64,000 nucleotides of DNA from Solirubrobacterales bacterium (GCA_020438355.1 JAGQUT010000003.1:1-64000); one strand, 5' to 3'; positions 53,595-63,294 are shown, counted from the first letter of the stretch. Notes: generated by a model from the letters alone, not told the origin. Program-made: numbers and translations.

Positions 53595-55034
53595 TCAGGC
53601 CTGTTCGGTCTCTTCTCCAGTGTCCGGGACCCGCAGTCGGGCCGACGCGATTCTCGCCAGAGACTCCTCCCTGCCCAGCGCAGCCACGGACTCGAATATC
53701 CCCGGTGAGATGGTCGTTCCCGTGATTGCAACCCGGATCGGCTGAAAAACCTTGCCGGCCCCCATCTCCAGTTTCTCCGGCAGAGGTTCGAGCACCGCCT
53801 GAACGTTCCCGATCGTGAATCCATCCCGGTTGGGTCCGCCATCACCGGACTCGATCCCGGAAAGAAGCGTTTCCACTTCGTCCAGAACCCTCCCGGCCTG
53901 GCCCTTCATCACCTTCCGCCATGCCTTTTCGTCCTCGACCGGAGGTTCGAAGAGAAAGCGGATCAAGGGCCATACCTCCTGGAGGGTCTGTGCTTTCTCC
54001 TGAACGATCTCGCAGCCGAAAGCGAAACGTTCCTCGTTCAGAGGCCTGCCTCCCGTCTCGGCATCCACGAACTCGCGGACTGCGGCCTGGTACTCGCCCA
54101 GCGGCATCTCGCGCATGTAGCGCCCGTTCATCCAGCGGAGCTTCTTCTCGTCGAAAACCGCCGAGGATCTACCGACATCCTCGGGGCGGAAGCGCGAAAC
54201 CAGTTCCTCCGTGGAGAGCAGCGTCTCGTCGTCGCCGGGCCCCCAGCCGAGCAGGGCGACGTAGTTTCGAATCGCAGCTGGCAGGTAACCGGCATCCCGG
54301 AGTTCCTGGACCGATGCGGCACCGTGCCGTTTGGAGAGTTTCTTTCCGTCGGGCCCGTGGAGCAGCGGTACATGGGCGTAGCGCGGAGGCTCGATACCCA
54401 GGGCCTCGAAGACGAGCAGTTGCTTCGGCGTGTTCGAAAGATGATCGTCACCCCGGATCACCTCGGTGATTCCCATGTCGGCGTCGTCCACCGCAACCGC
54501 AAAGTTGTAGAGAACGGAGCCGTCGCCCCTCGCGATCACGAAGTCGTCATAGCTGCGGTTCGGAAACCGCACCTCACCCCGGATCAGGTCGTCGACCACA
54601 GTGTCGCCCTCGTCAGGAACGCGAAGACGAATGGCGCCCGTACCGTCGGCCGAAGGCTCACCCCGGTAGCCCCTGTCTGCCCCGTGCTCGGCCTTCCACG
54701 CCTTCACGTCATCGGCGGTGGCCGAATCGCGGTAAGCCGCCCCCGACTCGATCAGCCTCCCGAGTGCCTCGCTGTGGGCATCTGCCCGGCCGACCTGCGA
54801 GATCGGCCCCTCGTCCCAATCAAGGCCGAGCCAACGCAGCGCATCGAGAATCTGGGCGACGTTCTCGGGGGTAGAGCGCTCGAGGTCCGTGTCCTCAATC
54901 CTGAGAACCAGCTCTCCCCCGCCGTGACGTGCTGCCAGCCAGTTGTACAGTGCGGTCCTCGCTCCCCCGATGTGAAGCGCGCCGGTGGGAGAAGGTGCGA
55001 ATCGGACCCGGAGGCCGTTTTTCTCGATGCTCAT
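53595..55034 (-). CDS. gltX: glutamyl-tRNA synthetase
   Basis: Class I synthetase that charges tRNA-Glu and, in organisms with GatCAB, usually tRNA-Gln. 479 residues from ATG 55034; a start six codons earlier is possible. RFAPSPTGALHIGGARTALY has the HIGH-type motif and DGKKLSKRHGAASVQELRDA the KMSKS-type motif. LRIEDTDLERS and VIRGDDHLSNTPKQLLVFEA are conserved. The C-terminal anticodon-binding region is normal in length. Its ATG lies inside the divergent nfo gene, which is unusual. Confidence 0.96.
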   Translation of the reverse strand: MSIEKNGLRVRFAPSPTGALHIGGARTALYNWLAARHGGGELVLRIEDTDLERSTPENVAQILDALRWLGLDWDEGPISQVGRADAHSEALGRLIESGAAYRDSATADDVKAWKAEHGADRGYRGEPSADGTGAIRLRVPDEGDTVVDDLIRGEVRFPNRSYDDFVIARGDGSVLYNFAVAVDDADMGITEVIRGDDHLSNTPKQLLVFEALGIEPPRYAHVPLLHGPDGKKLSKRHGAASVQELRDAGYLPAAIRNYVALLGWGPGDDETLLSTEELVSRFRPEDVGRSSAVFDEKKLRWMNGRYMREMPLGEYQAAVREFVDAETGGRPLNEERFAFGCEIVQEKAQTLQEVWPLIRFLFEPPVEDEKAWRKVMKGQAGRVLDEVETLLSGIESGDGGPNRDGFTIGNVQAVLEPLPEKLEMGAGKVFQPIRVAITGTTISPGIFESVAALGREESLARIASARLRVPDTGEETEQA

Positions 55035-55899
55035 TGGCGCCCATGTTTCCACAGCCGGGTCCCTGGCGAAGGCCGTGTCCCGTGGTGAAGCAATCGGCTG
55101 CCGTTCGATTCAGATCTTCAACCAGAGCCCTCGCGCCTGGCGACCAACCCGCTACACGGAGGAGGATTTCGCGGAGTTTCGGGACCGGATGGCCGAGAGC
55201 GGCATTGAAAGCGTGATCATTCACGCGATCTACCTGATCAACACGGCCACGCCCGACCGGGAGCTGAGGGAAAAGTCACGAACGGCCCTGATGCATGCAC
55301 TCAGGGTCGGCGACAGCATCGGAGCCGATGGTGTGGTCCTGCACCCCGGGTCCCGCAAACAGGAAGATCCGGTTCCCGCGATCGTGCGCTCCGGCGAGAT
55401 GATCGGCGAGGCGCTATCGGAGACTGAAAGATGTCCGATCCTGATCGAGCAGATGGCCGGGCACGCGAACATCCTCGCCCACACCTTCGAGGAGATTGCG
55501 GGGATCATCGAAGCCGCGGGCGGCGGTGAACGGCTCGGACTCTGCCTGGATTCATGCCATCTCTTCGCGGCCGGCTACGACATTGGCACCTACTCCGGCA
55601 TCGACAGGATGCTTGAGGAATGTGACCGCTTCCTCGACAGGCACCGGCTCAGGGCGCTTCACCTGAACGACTCGAAGGAGCCCCTGGGCAGCCGCCGGGA
55701 CAGGCATGAGGACATCGGCAAGGGCCGGATCGGCGAAACGGGCTTCGCCCGCTTCCTCTCGGAAGAGGCGTTCGACGGTCTGCCGGCCACCATGGAAACA
55801 CCCGGACCTGAACGGAAAGGAGCCGTGGCCTCCGACCTCGCTCTCGCCAACCGGCTGATGCGAAGAGGCCGAGCTGCCCGTCACCGAAGAAAGCAGTGA
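55027..55899 (+). CDS. nfo: endonuclease IV (AP endonuclease)
   Basis: Zinc-dependent AP endonuclease for base excision repair. 290 residues from ATG 55027; the first residues LIGAHVSTAGSLAKAVSRGE are the conserved N-terminus, so the start is well fixed. Family motifs: YLINTATPDRELREKS, VLHPGSRKQEDP (zinc His), CLDSCHLFAAGYDI, LHLNDSKEPLGSRRDRHEDI and HEDIGKGRIG. It overlaps gltX by eight bases, head to head, so each promoter must lie inside the other gene. Confidence 0.95.
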   Translation: MLIGAHVSTAGSLAKAVSRGEAIGCRSIQIFNQSPRAWRPTRYTEEDFAEFRDRMAESGIESVIIHAIYLINTATPDRELREKSRTALMHALRVGDSIGADGVVLHPGSRKQEDPVPAIVRSGEMIGEALSETERCPILIEQMAGHANILAHTFEEIAGIIEAAGGGERLGLCLDSCHLFAAGYDIGTYSGIDRMLEECDRFLDRHRLRALHLNDSKEPLGSRRDRHEDIGKGRIGETGFARFLSEEAFDGLPATMETPGPERKGAVASDLALANRLMRRGRAARHRRKQ

Positions 55900-56002
55900 C
55901 GGCGGGATCGATGTTCTACTCGCGGATCGATCATCCCATCCGTATGAACCGAACTCACGGGCAGCGGATAGTTTGTCCGCAATCGAGCCTCGAAGGAGAA
56001 AG

Positions 56003-57397
56003 ATGACCCCGTCGGAACCAACGCCCCAGCAGATGATGAATCCCGAGAAGGAGGAAATGCTGGTCGAGAGTTACTTCACCAAGCCGGCGCCTGATGACGC
56101 CATGCCGGAGGTGGGAGTCACTCCTCGAGCCGCATACAACGTGATCGCTTCCGAAATGGAGCTGGACGGGGATCCGAACAAGAACCTCGCCACCTTCGTG
56201 ACGACCTGGATGGAGCCCGAGGCCCGACTGCTGATCGCCGACACGCTTCACAAGAATTACATCGACCACGCCGAGTATCCGCGCACCGCCGAGATCTCGA
56301 AGCGTTGCGTCCGGATGATCCACAAGCTGTTCAACGGTCCCGAAGGCCAGGACAGCCCCGGCACGGCCTGCGCCGGATCATCCGAAGCGGTGATGCTCGG
56401 CGCCCTCTCGATGAAGTGGAACTGGAAGAAGCGCCAGGAGAAGGCCGGCAAGGACTACTCGCGCCCGAACCTGGTCTACGGCTCTGACGTCCATGTGGTC
56501 TGGGACAAGTTCTGCCGCTACTTCGACGTTGAACCGCGAAACATCCCCATCCCGAAGGGCAAGACGGTGATGGGCCCGGATGACTTCCGCGAGCACATCG
56601 ACGAGAACACGATTGGCGTAATCGGCGTCGTGGGCACCACCTTCACCGGGCAGTGCGATGACGTAGTAGGAATCGACCAGATGCTGACCGAGATGAAGGG
56701 CAAGGGACTCGAAGTTCCGATGCACATCGATGCCGCCTCGGGTGGCTTCGTGTTCCCCTTCTCCGACCCGGACTTCACCTGGGACTTCCGACTCGACTCG
56801 GTCGTATCGATCAACACCTCGGGCCACAAGTTCGGTCTGGTGTACCCGGGAATCGGATGGCTCGTTACCCGCACCGATGCGCAGGTCGCCGAAGACCTCA
56901 TCTTCTACGAGGACTACCTCGGAGAGAAGGACGCGACGTTCACTCTGAACTTCTCCGGAAGTTCGTCCTTCGTCCTCGCCCAGTACTACCAGTTCATCCG
57001 GCTCGGTCACTCGGGCTACAGCTCGGTCGTCCGTGCGATGCAGGACAACCGGGAAGCTCTGGCCAACCGGCTGCGGGATATGGACGCCCTCACGGTCTAC
57101 GACGACGACAACCCCACGCTCCCGCTGGTGATCGCCAGGACCAATGACAATGAGCCGTTTGACAGCAATGACCTCGTCGGCGAACTGGCGAGAAGGCGAG
57201 GCTGGCTGGTGCCCGCCTACCAGATGCCGCCCGATAACGAGAACGACCGGATCATGCGGATGCTCGTCAAGTTCAACCAGACGCGGGAGCTCGTCGACGC
57301 GCTCTGTGACGACTTCGAGGAATCGATCACTTACCTGCGCAAGCGGAGCGAAGGCAAGGTCTCAGGCCCGCCGGTACACACCGGCCACGGCTACTAG
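56003..57397 (+). CDS. gadB: glutamate decarboxylase
   Basis: PLP enzyme converting glutamate to GABA and CO2, often for acid resistance or GABA metabolism. 464 residues from ATG 56003 behind a strong GAAGGAGAAAG. The PLP lysine is in SINTSGHKFGLVYPGIGWLV (about 270-289). HIDAASGGFVFPF holds the Asp that contacts the PLP ring, and TACAGSSEAVMLGALSMKWN binds the phosphate. The C-terminus GPPVHTGHGY resembles the regulatory tail of GadB. No glutamate/GABA antiporter is nearby. Confidence 0.95.
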   Translation: MTPSEPTPQQMMNPEKEEMLVESYFTKPAPDDAMPEVGVTPRAAYNVIASEMELDGDPNKNLATFVTTWMEPEARLLIADTLHKNYIDHAEYPRTAEISKRCVRMIHKLFNGPEGQDSPGTACAGSSEAVMLGALSMKWNWKKRQEKAGKDYSRPNLVYGSDVHVVWDKFCRYFDVEPRNIPIPKGKTVMGPDDFREHIDENTIGVIGVVGTTFTGQCDDVVGIDQMLTEMKGKGLEVPMHIDAASGGFVFPFSDPDFTWDFRLDSVVSINTSGHKFGLVYPGIGWLVTRTDAQVAEDLIFYEDYLGEKDATFTLNFSGSSSFVLAQYYQFIRLGHSGYSSVVRAMQDNREALANRLRDMDALTVYDDDNPTLPLVIARTNDNEPFDSNDLVGELARRRGWLVPAYQMPPDNENDRIMRMLVKFNQTRELVDALCDDFEESITYLRKRSEGKVSGPPVHTGHGY

Positions 57398-57407
57398 GAA
57401 AGAGAAA

Positions 57408-57431
57408 GGGCGGCCCCGTTCGGGGCCGCCC
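57408..57431. terminator. bidirectional terminator between gadB and acyl-CoA dehydrogenase
   Basis: GGGCGGCCCC (57408-57417) and GGGGCCGCCC (57422-57431) form a perfect 10-bp stem with a GTTC loop, flanked by AGAGAAA on the left and TCTTTCTT on the right. It can end both convergent genes. Confidence 0.9.
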
Positions 57432-57437
57432 TCTTTC

Positions 57438-58700
57438 TTACTTGATCTTGATTCCCGAGATGCTGCGGGAGATAACGAGGCGCTGGATCTCGGAAGTGCC
57501 CTCGAAGATGTCGTAGATCTTCGCGTCGCGGTGCATCCGCTCGACCGGGAACTCACGGGTGTAGCCGTTGCCGCCGAGGATCTGGATCGCACGCTCCGTG
57601 ACCCAGGTCGCGACTTCGCCGCCCTTTAGCTTGGACATCGAGCCCTCTGCCTTGGTGAACGGAACCTGGTTGCGACCCATCCACGAAGCCCGCCAGACCA
57701 GCAGACGTGCGGCGTCGATCTCGAGGGCCATATTGGCGAGGGTGAAGGCGATCGCCTGGTTCTCGATGATCGCGCGACCGAACTGGACACGCTCCTTGGC
57801 GTACTCGAGCGCGTACTCGTAGGCCGCACGGGCGATACCGATCGCCTGGGCGCCGACGATCGGGCGTGAAGCCTCGAAGGTCGCCATGGCAGCCTGCTGC
57901 TTGCCCTTCTTGCCTTCGCGGACACGGGCGAGACGCTCGTCGAGCTTCTCCTTGCCGCCGAGCAGGCAGTTGCCGGGAACACGGCAGTCGTCGAGGTGGA
58001 CGTCAGCTGTGTGCGAGGCACGGATGCCGAGCTTCTTGACCTTGGCGCCCTGCGAGCAGCCCGGAGTGTTCGGAGGAATGATGAAGGCGGCGTGTCCGCG
58101 AGAACCGAGTTCTCGGTCGACCGAAGCGATCACGACGTGGACGTTGGCGATACCACCGTTGGTCGCCCATGCCTTCTGACCGTTGATCACCCATTCGTCA
58201 TTGGCCTCGTCGTACTTGGCCGTGGTGCGAACCCCGGATACGTCCGAACCTGCGTCGGGCTCGGAGGCGCAGAAGGCGGCAACCTTCACGTCATCCTCGG
58301 TGCCGTAGCACTGGGGAACCCACTCACCCATCTGCTCGGGGGTGCCCTGACCGAAGATCGAGGCCACCGCGAGGCCGGTGCCCTGAATGGCCATGCCGAG
58401 TCCGGCATCGCCCCAGAACAGCTCCTCGTTCACAAGGGGAAGGCTGAGTCCGGTCGGATCGGCGAAGAACTGGGCCGTACCCTCGAAACCGTAGAGACCG
58501 ATCTTGGCGGCCTCCTGAACGATCTCCCAGGGGAACTCCTCGCGCTCGTCCCATTCGTGGGCGGCGGGGCGCATAACGTTCTCTGCAAAGCCGTGGACCC
58601 ACTCCTGGATGTCCTTCTGATCCTGGTTCAGTTCGAGGCTGAACTTGGGCTCAGAAGCCTCATCCACAGTGGTTTCTTCTGAAGATTCTGTAGCAGTCAT
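57438..58700 (-). CDS. acyl-CoA dehydrogenase
   Basis: FAD enzyme introducing a trans-2 double bond into acyl-CoA, feeding electrons to ETF. 420 residues from ATG 58700. The N-terminal 20 residues are Glu/Thr-rich, then the helical domain, the FAD-binding segment AAFCASEPDAGSDVSGVRTT and WVINGQKAWATNGGIANVHV, and the C-terminal motif IQILGGNGYTREFPVERMHR with DIFEGTSEIQRLVISRSISG, where the Glu after DIF is probably the catalytic base. Substrate chain length cannot be told. TAACAT lies seven bases before the ATG inside a palindrome. Confidence 0.92.
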   Translation of the reverse strand: MTATESSEETTVDEASEPKFSLELNQDQKDIQEWVHGFAENVMRPAAHEWDEREEFPWEIVQEAAKIGLYGFEGTAQFFADPTGLSLPLVNEELFWGDAGLGMAIQGTGLAVASIFGQGTPEQMGEWVPQCYGTEDDVKVAAFCASEPDAGSDVSGVRTTAKYDEANDEWVINGQKAWATNGGIANVHVVIASVDRELGSRGHAAFIIPPNTPGCSQGAKVKKLGIRASHTADVHLDDCRVPGNCLLGGKEKLDERLARVREGKKGKQQAAMATFEASRPIVGAQAIGIARAAYEYALEYAKERVQFGRAIIENQAIAFTLANMALEIDAARLLVWRASWMGRNQVPFTKAEGSMSKLKGGEVATWVTERAIQILGGNGYTREFPVERMHRDAKIYDIFEGTSEIQRLVISRSISGIKIK

Positions 58701-58709
58701 GGACTGAAT

Positions 58710-58729
58710 GTTACACGGATCGATGTAAC
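58710..58729 (-). promoter_or_regulatory. palindromic operator before acyl-CoA dehydrogenase
   Basis: GTTACA (58710-58715) and TGTAAC (58724-58729) are a perfect inverted repeat with an eight-base centre. On the minus strand the second half contains a likely -10 (TAACAT) seven bases before the ATG. A TetR- or GntR-type fatty-acid regulator could bind there. No such regulator gene is in the window. Confidence 0.5.
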
Positions 58730-58740
58730 CATCTGCCTGT

Positions 58741-58821
58741 CGTCCCATCCTCGCGGGACGACCACAGAAACCTGCCCCTTCACTGATCGTAGGAGGATGG
58801 TGTGAAGGGGCTCCGCAGGTT
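58741..58821. repeat. hairpins between dnaE and acyl-CoA dehydrogenase
   Basis: Two stems: CGTCCC/GGGACG (58741-58746 with 58755-58760), and a longer one pairing AACCTG and CCCCTTCAC (58769-58783) with GTGAAGGGG and CAGGTT (58802-58821), with a five-base bulge on one side. The second lies just after the dnaE stop and may end its transcript, though no T run follows. Confidence 0.5.
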
Positions 58822-58826
58822 GAGCC

Positions 58827-61800
58827 TCAGGCGGCCCGGGCGGTGCTGCCCTGGCCCATGATCTGGTCGATCTCGGTGGTGAGTCCCGGGGAGTGTCTGA
58901 CCCGAAAGTCGGGACCCAGCTTCAGTTTGCGTTCGCGCTCACCGTCGACAACCATCACGACGTCGGAATCGCCCTGATGCTGGTCGAAGACCGACTTCAT
59001 CTCCTCCAGAGTGTCGAGTGACATCTGCTCGGCCGCCACCCGGACCACGAAGGGCTCGTTCTTCTTGCGGTAGGCCTCGCGGGCCTTCTCGATCTGGGCC
59101 TCGGAAGGGTTGTAGAGCTCCGCGTCGCGCACCATGATCTTGATGCCGTCCTCGGTGTGGTCGACGATCCCCTTGATCATGACGACCTCGTCCATCTGGA
59201 CCAGCTGCTGCTTCTCGGAGCGCTCGAGGTCGAAGAGCAGAAGCTCGACCTTTTCCTCGATGTCGCTGAGGGTGGCGAAGGCGATCGGCTTGCCCTTGCG
59301 GCTCCTGATCTTCTTGTACTCGGTGATCAGTCCGCCGATTTTCACCTTGGAGCCGTCTTTCTGGTTCTTCAGTTCGGCCAGACTGCAGTCGGCTTCGGCC
59401 AAGATCGCTTCCTTCAGCCCGTCGAGCGGATGCGAGGACAGGAATGTGCCCATCACCTCTTTTTCCAGGGCGAGCAGTTCCTTCTGGCTGAACTCCACTT
59501 CAGAGATCGGCTCATGACTCCCGCCGGCAGTCTGGTCTTCGTCCCCACCGAGGTCAAAGATCGATCCTTGTCCGAGCATCGCGTCGGACTGCGCCTTGGC
59601 ACCGGCTGCTGTCGCGTCGGGAAGCCTTTCCAGCATTCCCTGCCTGGACCCCGGCAACAGGTCGAAGGCGCCGCACTTGACCAGGGATTCAACGGCCCGC
59701 TTATTGACGGCGCGGTTGTCGACCCGCTCGCAGAAATCCCAGAGCGACTCGAAAGGCCGGTCCTCCCGGGCCCGGATGATCGCTTCGACTGCCGAGTAAC
59801 CGACATGCTTGACAGCGTCGAGGCCGAAACGGATGTCGGTGCCATCAACGACAAAACTGTGGTCGGAAATGTTCACGTCCGGCGGCAGGACCTGGATACC
59901 CATCGAGGAGCAGTGGCTGACGAAGAACGGCACCTTGTCCTTGGTGCTCATCACCGATGAAATGACCGCTGCCATGTACTCGGCCGGGTAGTTGGCCTTG
60001 AGGTAGGCGGTCCGGTAGGAAATCAGCGCGTAACAGGCCGCGTGGGACTTGTTGAAGGAGTAGTCAGCGGCCGCTTCATTGGTGCTCCAGAGGAACTCGG
60101 CCAGGGTTTGATCGGTTCCTGATGCCGTGAGCCCCTCCATGAACTTCGGCTTCATCTCGGCCATCAGGTCACGCTTCTTCTTGCCGATCGCCTTTCGGAG
60201 ATCGTCAGCCTGGGAAGGCGAGAACCCTGCCATTTCCTTGGCAACCGCCATCAGCTGCTCCTGGTAGAGGAAGCAGCCATATGTCGACTCGGTGATCTCG
60301 CGGAGTCTTTCGTCGCTGTACTCGACCGACTCCGGATCGTGCTTGCCCTTGGCGTACTTGGGAATCTCGCTCATTGCCCCTGGCCGGTAGAGGGAGACCA
60401 GCGCCGTGATGTCATCGAATTCGGTCGGCACGACCTTGCGCATCGCCTCGCGCATGCCGTCCGACTCGAGCTGGAAGACCCCGATCGAGTCCCCCCTTGC
60501 CAGCATCTCGTAGGTCACCGGATCATCAAGGGGGATCTGACCGATGTCTATCTCGATCCCGCGGGAACGTTTGATGATGTCCACCGCATCGTCGATCACG
60601 TCAAGGTTTCGAAGGCCGAGGAAGTCCATCTTCAGCAGCCCGATTTCCTCGATCGGCACCATCGAATACTGGGTCACGGTCTTGAACTGCTTGACCGGCT
60701 TCCCGTCCTCTCCGATCGCGGGTGGCGCCGACTTGTCCTCGACCAGCTGCAGGGGAACGATCTCCTTCAGCGGTCTCCCCGAGATGACCACCGCGGCGGC
60801 ATGGATCGATGTGTTTCGGATCTTTCCTTCGAGACCCCGGGCCGTGTCGATGATCTTCGCGGCGTCTGGATCCGAGTCGTAAGTCTTCCTGAGGTCCTGG
60901 CCCTCCTCCAGGCATTCCTTGAACGAGGGTGACCTGCCCATGATCGGTTCCGGGATCTCCTTGGCGAGCCGGTCACCGGTCGCATAGTCGAAGCCGTGGA
61001 CGCGGGCGGCGTCACGGACGGCAGCCCTGGGAGCCATCTTTCCGAAGGTGATGATCTGGGCGACCGAATCGGCCCCGTACTTCTCGGTCACGTAGGCGAT
61101 CATCCGGTCCCGGCCTCGGACCGAGAAGTCGATGTCAATATCCGGCATCGACTTTCGTCCCGGGTTCAGGAATCGCTCGAAGAGCAGGTCATGTTCGACC
61201 GGATCGAGGTCGGTGATCCCCAGCGCGTAGGAGACGATCGAACCTGCGGCCGAACCGCGGCCTGGGCCCACGGCGATGCCGTTCTCCTTGGCGTAGTGAA
61301 CGAAATCCCAGACGATCAGGAAGTAGGACGGAAAGCCCATCTCCTCGATCACCTTGAGCTCGAATTCCATGCGCTCCCGGGCTTCGGCCGGGACCGGGTC
61401 GCCGTAGCGCTCCTTCAGCCCTTGCTCGGCAAGCCGCCGCAGCATCCCGGACTCGGTCTCGTCACTGCCAGTCGGGAACGAGGGAAGGAGAATGCGGCCG
61501 AGGGGAATTTCGATCTCGGTCCGGTCGGCGATCTCCAGGGTCGAGGGAATGGCCTCGGGCCATTCGGCGAACTCCCGATGCATGCGCTCGGCATCCTTGA
61601 GGAAGAACTCGTTGGTGTCGAACTTCATCTTCGGGTCACTCAGCGTGGACTTGGTCTGGACGCAGAGCAGGGCGCTGTGATTCAGATGGTCTTCTTCACG
61701 CAGGTAATGGACATCCGCCGTGCCGACCAGCGGTCGGCCTACTTCGCGCGCGATACTGGCGATCTGTTCGTTGGCACGGTTCTGTTCGGCGATCCCGTTT

Positions 61801-62351
61801 TTCTGGACCTCCAGGTAGACCTGTTCGGGACCGAAGACCTCGATCAGCTGGTCCAGATGCTCCCTGGCCTCGTCCGGGCGGTCCTCCACCAGCCGGCGCA
61901 CGAACCTCGCCTGCAGGCAGCCGGTTAGGACGATCACCCCCTCCGAATGCCGGCTCAGAAGCTCCATGTCCACGTTCGCCTTGCCGCGGTGGTAGCCCTC
62001 GAGGAAGCCTTCCGAGGAGAGAGCCACGAGGTTTTCGAAGCCGGTGTTGTTTTCGGCCAGAAGGGTGAGGTGGTTTCGCTCGTAACGCCCGGCTGTCTTG
62101 ACCGCTTCACGGTCATCGACGAAGTAGGCCTCAATCCCGAGAATCGGCTTTATGTCATTGGCCCGGCATGCCTTGTACATGTCGAGCGCGCCGTTCATTA
62201 CGCCGTGGTCAGTCAGGGCCAGGGCCGGCATGTCAAGCTCAGCCGCGCGGGCCGCCATCTCCTTGATGTTGCATGCCCCATCCAGCACGGAATGCTCACT
62301 GTGAACGTGAAGGTGAACTACCTGACTGCGGCTGGATGGAACCGAACTCAT
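58827..62351 (-). CDS. dnaE: DNA polymerase III alpha subunit
   Basis: Replicative DNA polymerase. 1174 residues from ATG 62351 (an ORF extension to 62426 is unlike the family). The N-terminal PHP domain keeps its metal-site pattern: VHLHVHSEHSVLDGA, LALTDHGVMNGALDMYKACR, ILGIEAYFVDD and GTADVHYL, so it may proofread as in Mycobacterium DnaE1. The polymerase Asp motif PDIDIDFSVRGRDRMIAYV (about 388-406) and the third Asp region follow. An OB-fold (KVKIGGLITEYKKIRSRKGK) is near the C-terminus. Intact, no intein. Confidence 0.97.
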   Translation of the reverse strand: MSSVPSSRSQVVHLHVHSEHSVLDGACNIKEMAARAAELDMPALALTDHGVMNGALDMYKACRANDIKPILGIEAYFVDDREAVKTAGRYERNHLTLLAENNTGFENLVALSSEGFLEGYHRGKANVDMELLSRHSEGVIVLTGCLQARFVRRLVEDRPDEAREHLDQLIEVFGPEQVYLEVQKNGIAEQNRANEQIASIAREVGRPLVGTADVHYLREEDHLNHSALLCVQTKSTLSDPKMKFDTNEFFLKDAERMHREFAEWPEAIPSTLEIADRTEIEIPLGRILLPSFPTGSDETESGMLRRLAEQGLKERYGDPVPAEARERMEFELKVIEEMGFPSYFLIVWDFVHYAKENGIAVGPGRGSAAGSIVSYALGITDLDPVEHDLLFERFLNPGRKSMPDIDIDFSVRGRDRMIAYVTEKYGADSVAQIITFGKMAPRAAVRDAARVHGFDYATGDRLAKEIPEPIMGRSPSFKECLEEGQDLRKTYDSDPDAAKIIDTARGLEGKIRNTSIHAAAVVISGRPLKEIVPLQLVEDKSAPPAIGEDGKPVKQFKTVTQYSMVPIEEIGLLKMDFLGLRNLDVIDDAVDIIKRSRGIEIDIGQIPLDDPVTYEMLARGDSIGVFQLESDGMREAMRKVVPTEFDDITALVSLYRPGAMSEIPKYAKGKHDPESVEYSDERLREITESTYGCFLYQEQLMAVAKEMAGFSPSQADDLRKAIGKKKRDLMAEMKPKFMEGLTASGTDQTLAEFLWSTNEAAADYSFNKSHAACYALISYRTAYLKANYPAEYMAAVISSVMSTKDKVPFFVSHCSSMGIQVLPPDVNISDHSFVVDGTDIRFGLDAVKHVGYSAVEAIIRAREDRPFESLWDFCERVDNRAVNKRAVESLVKCGAFDLLPGSRQGMLERLPDATAAGAKAQSDAMLGQGSIFDLGGDEDQTAGGSHEPISEVEFSQKELLALEKEVMGTFLSSHPLDGLKEAILAEADCSLAELKNQKDGSKVKIGGLITEYKKIRSRKGKPIAFATLSDIEEKVELLLFDLERSEKQQLVQMDEVVMIKGIVDHTEDGIKIMVRDAELYNPSEAQIEKAREAYRKKNEPFVVRVAAEQMSLDTLEEMKSVFDQHQGDSDVVMVVDGERERKLKLGPDFRVRHSPGLTTEIDQIMGQGSTARAA

Positions 62352-62457
62352 CGCCCGACCATGATGGCAACTCTGCATGACGTCACGGCCGGCGTTTCGT
62401 GCTCGCCGCGGACGCTTTTCCCGCAAGGTGCGGGAAGCTCGGCATCAGCTCAAGGCC

Positions 62458-63255
62458 TCAGCCGCGCCCGGCCAGATAGCTGCCCATTCTGGCCAGTGAT
62501 TCGGGATCTTCAAGCGCTCCGATCAGAGCGCGGGCGTCTTCGATCGAGTTGGCCGTGGATCCGGACTCCTCGGCGACTTCGTTGACGTGTCGCTTGGTCA
62601 GCTCGAGTGAATAGGAGGGCTGGGCGGAGAGCCTGGCAGCCAGCTCATCCACTTCTTCGGCGAGTCGGTCCGGTTCGGTGACCCGGTTGAGGAAACCGAG
62701 CGCCTTCGCCTCCTCGGCCCCGAACTCCCGGCAGGTCAGAACGAGCTCCTTGGTCGCCGCCGGACCGATCTCGCGGACCAGGCGGGGTATGCCGCCCCAG
62801 GCGAGCGGGATGCCGAGATCCACCTCCGGAATCGAGAAGAGGGTGTCCGCCGCCGCGATCCGCAGGTCACAGGCCGCAGCGATGACCAGGCCACCCCCGA
62901 CACAATGGCCGTGAATGCGGGCGATGGTCACGGGCCGCATATCGGTCAGGGCGTCAGCCATCCTCCGGCCCAGGTCCGCGGCCTGAAGTCTGCCTTCCTC
63001 GCTGGTGTCGGCATCACTCTGGCCGAAAGTGGTCAGATCGGCCCCGGCAGAGAAAGCGCGGCCTTCGCCCCGCACAACCACGACCTTGACTTCCTCCTGC
63101 CCGCTGTACCAGTCCGCCGCCGAAATCAGCTCCTCGAGCATCTGGCCTGAAAGCGCGTTCAACTTCTCCGGTCTGTTCAGCAGGAGCTCGCCGGTCGCCC
63201 CATCGGCAGAGACCTTGATCGCTTCGAAAGGCGGCGGGGCAGTAGGCGCGGGCAC
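62458..63255 (-). CDS. enoyl-CoA hydratase/isomerase family protein
   Basis: Crotonase-fold enzyme acting on acyl-CoA thioesters, 265 residues from GTG 63255. ELLLNRPEKLNALSGQMLEE is the entry block. GRAFSAGADLTTF and HGHCVGGGLVIAAACDLRIA supply the two oxyanion-hole NH groups, and FSIPEVDLGIPLAWGGIPRL covers the catalytic region. The second catalytic Glu typical of hydratases is replaced by Asp or Leu in VDLGIPLAWGG, so an isomerase, hydrolase or other crotonase activity is possible. TAGGAT lies six bases before the GTG. It is divergent from sixA. Confidence 0.88.
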   Translation of the reverse strand: MPAPTAPPPFEAIKVSADGATGELLLNRPEKLNALSGQMLEELISAADWYSGQEEVKVVVVRGEGRAFSAGADLTTFGQSDADTSEEGRLQAADLGRRMADALTDMRPVTIARIHGHCVGGGLVIAAACDLRIAAADTLFSIPEVDLGIPLAWGGIPRLVREIGPAATKELVLTCREFGAEEAKALGFLNRVTEPDRLAEEVDELAARLSAQPSYSLELTKRHVNEVAEESGSTANSIEDARALIGALEDPESLARMGSYLAGRG

Positions 63256-63294
63256 AGGCTCATCCTACGAGACGGCGGCCGGTAGGCTCGGGCC

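Noticed and set aside
62352-62426. Upstream extension of dnaE
   Set aside because: The added residues are Arg-rich and unlike DnaE N-termini. The PHP domain begins shortly after the ATG at 62351.
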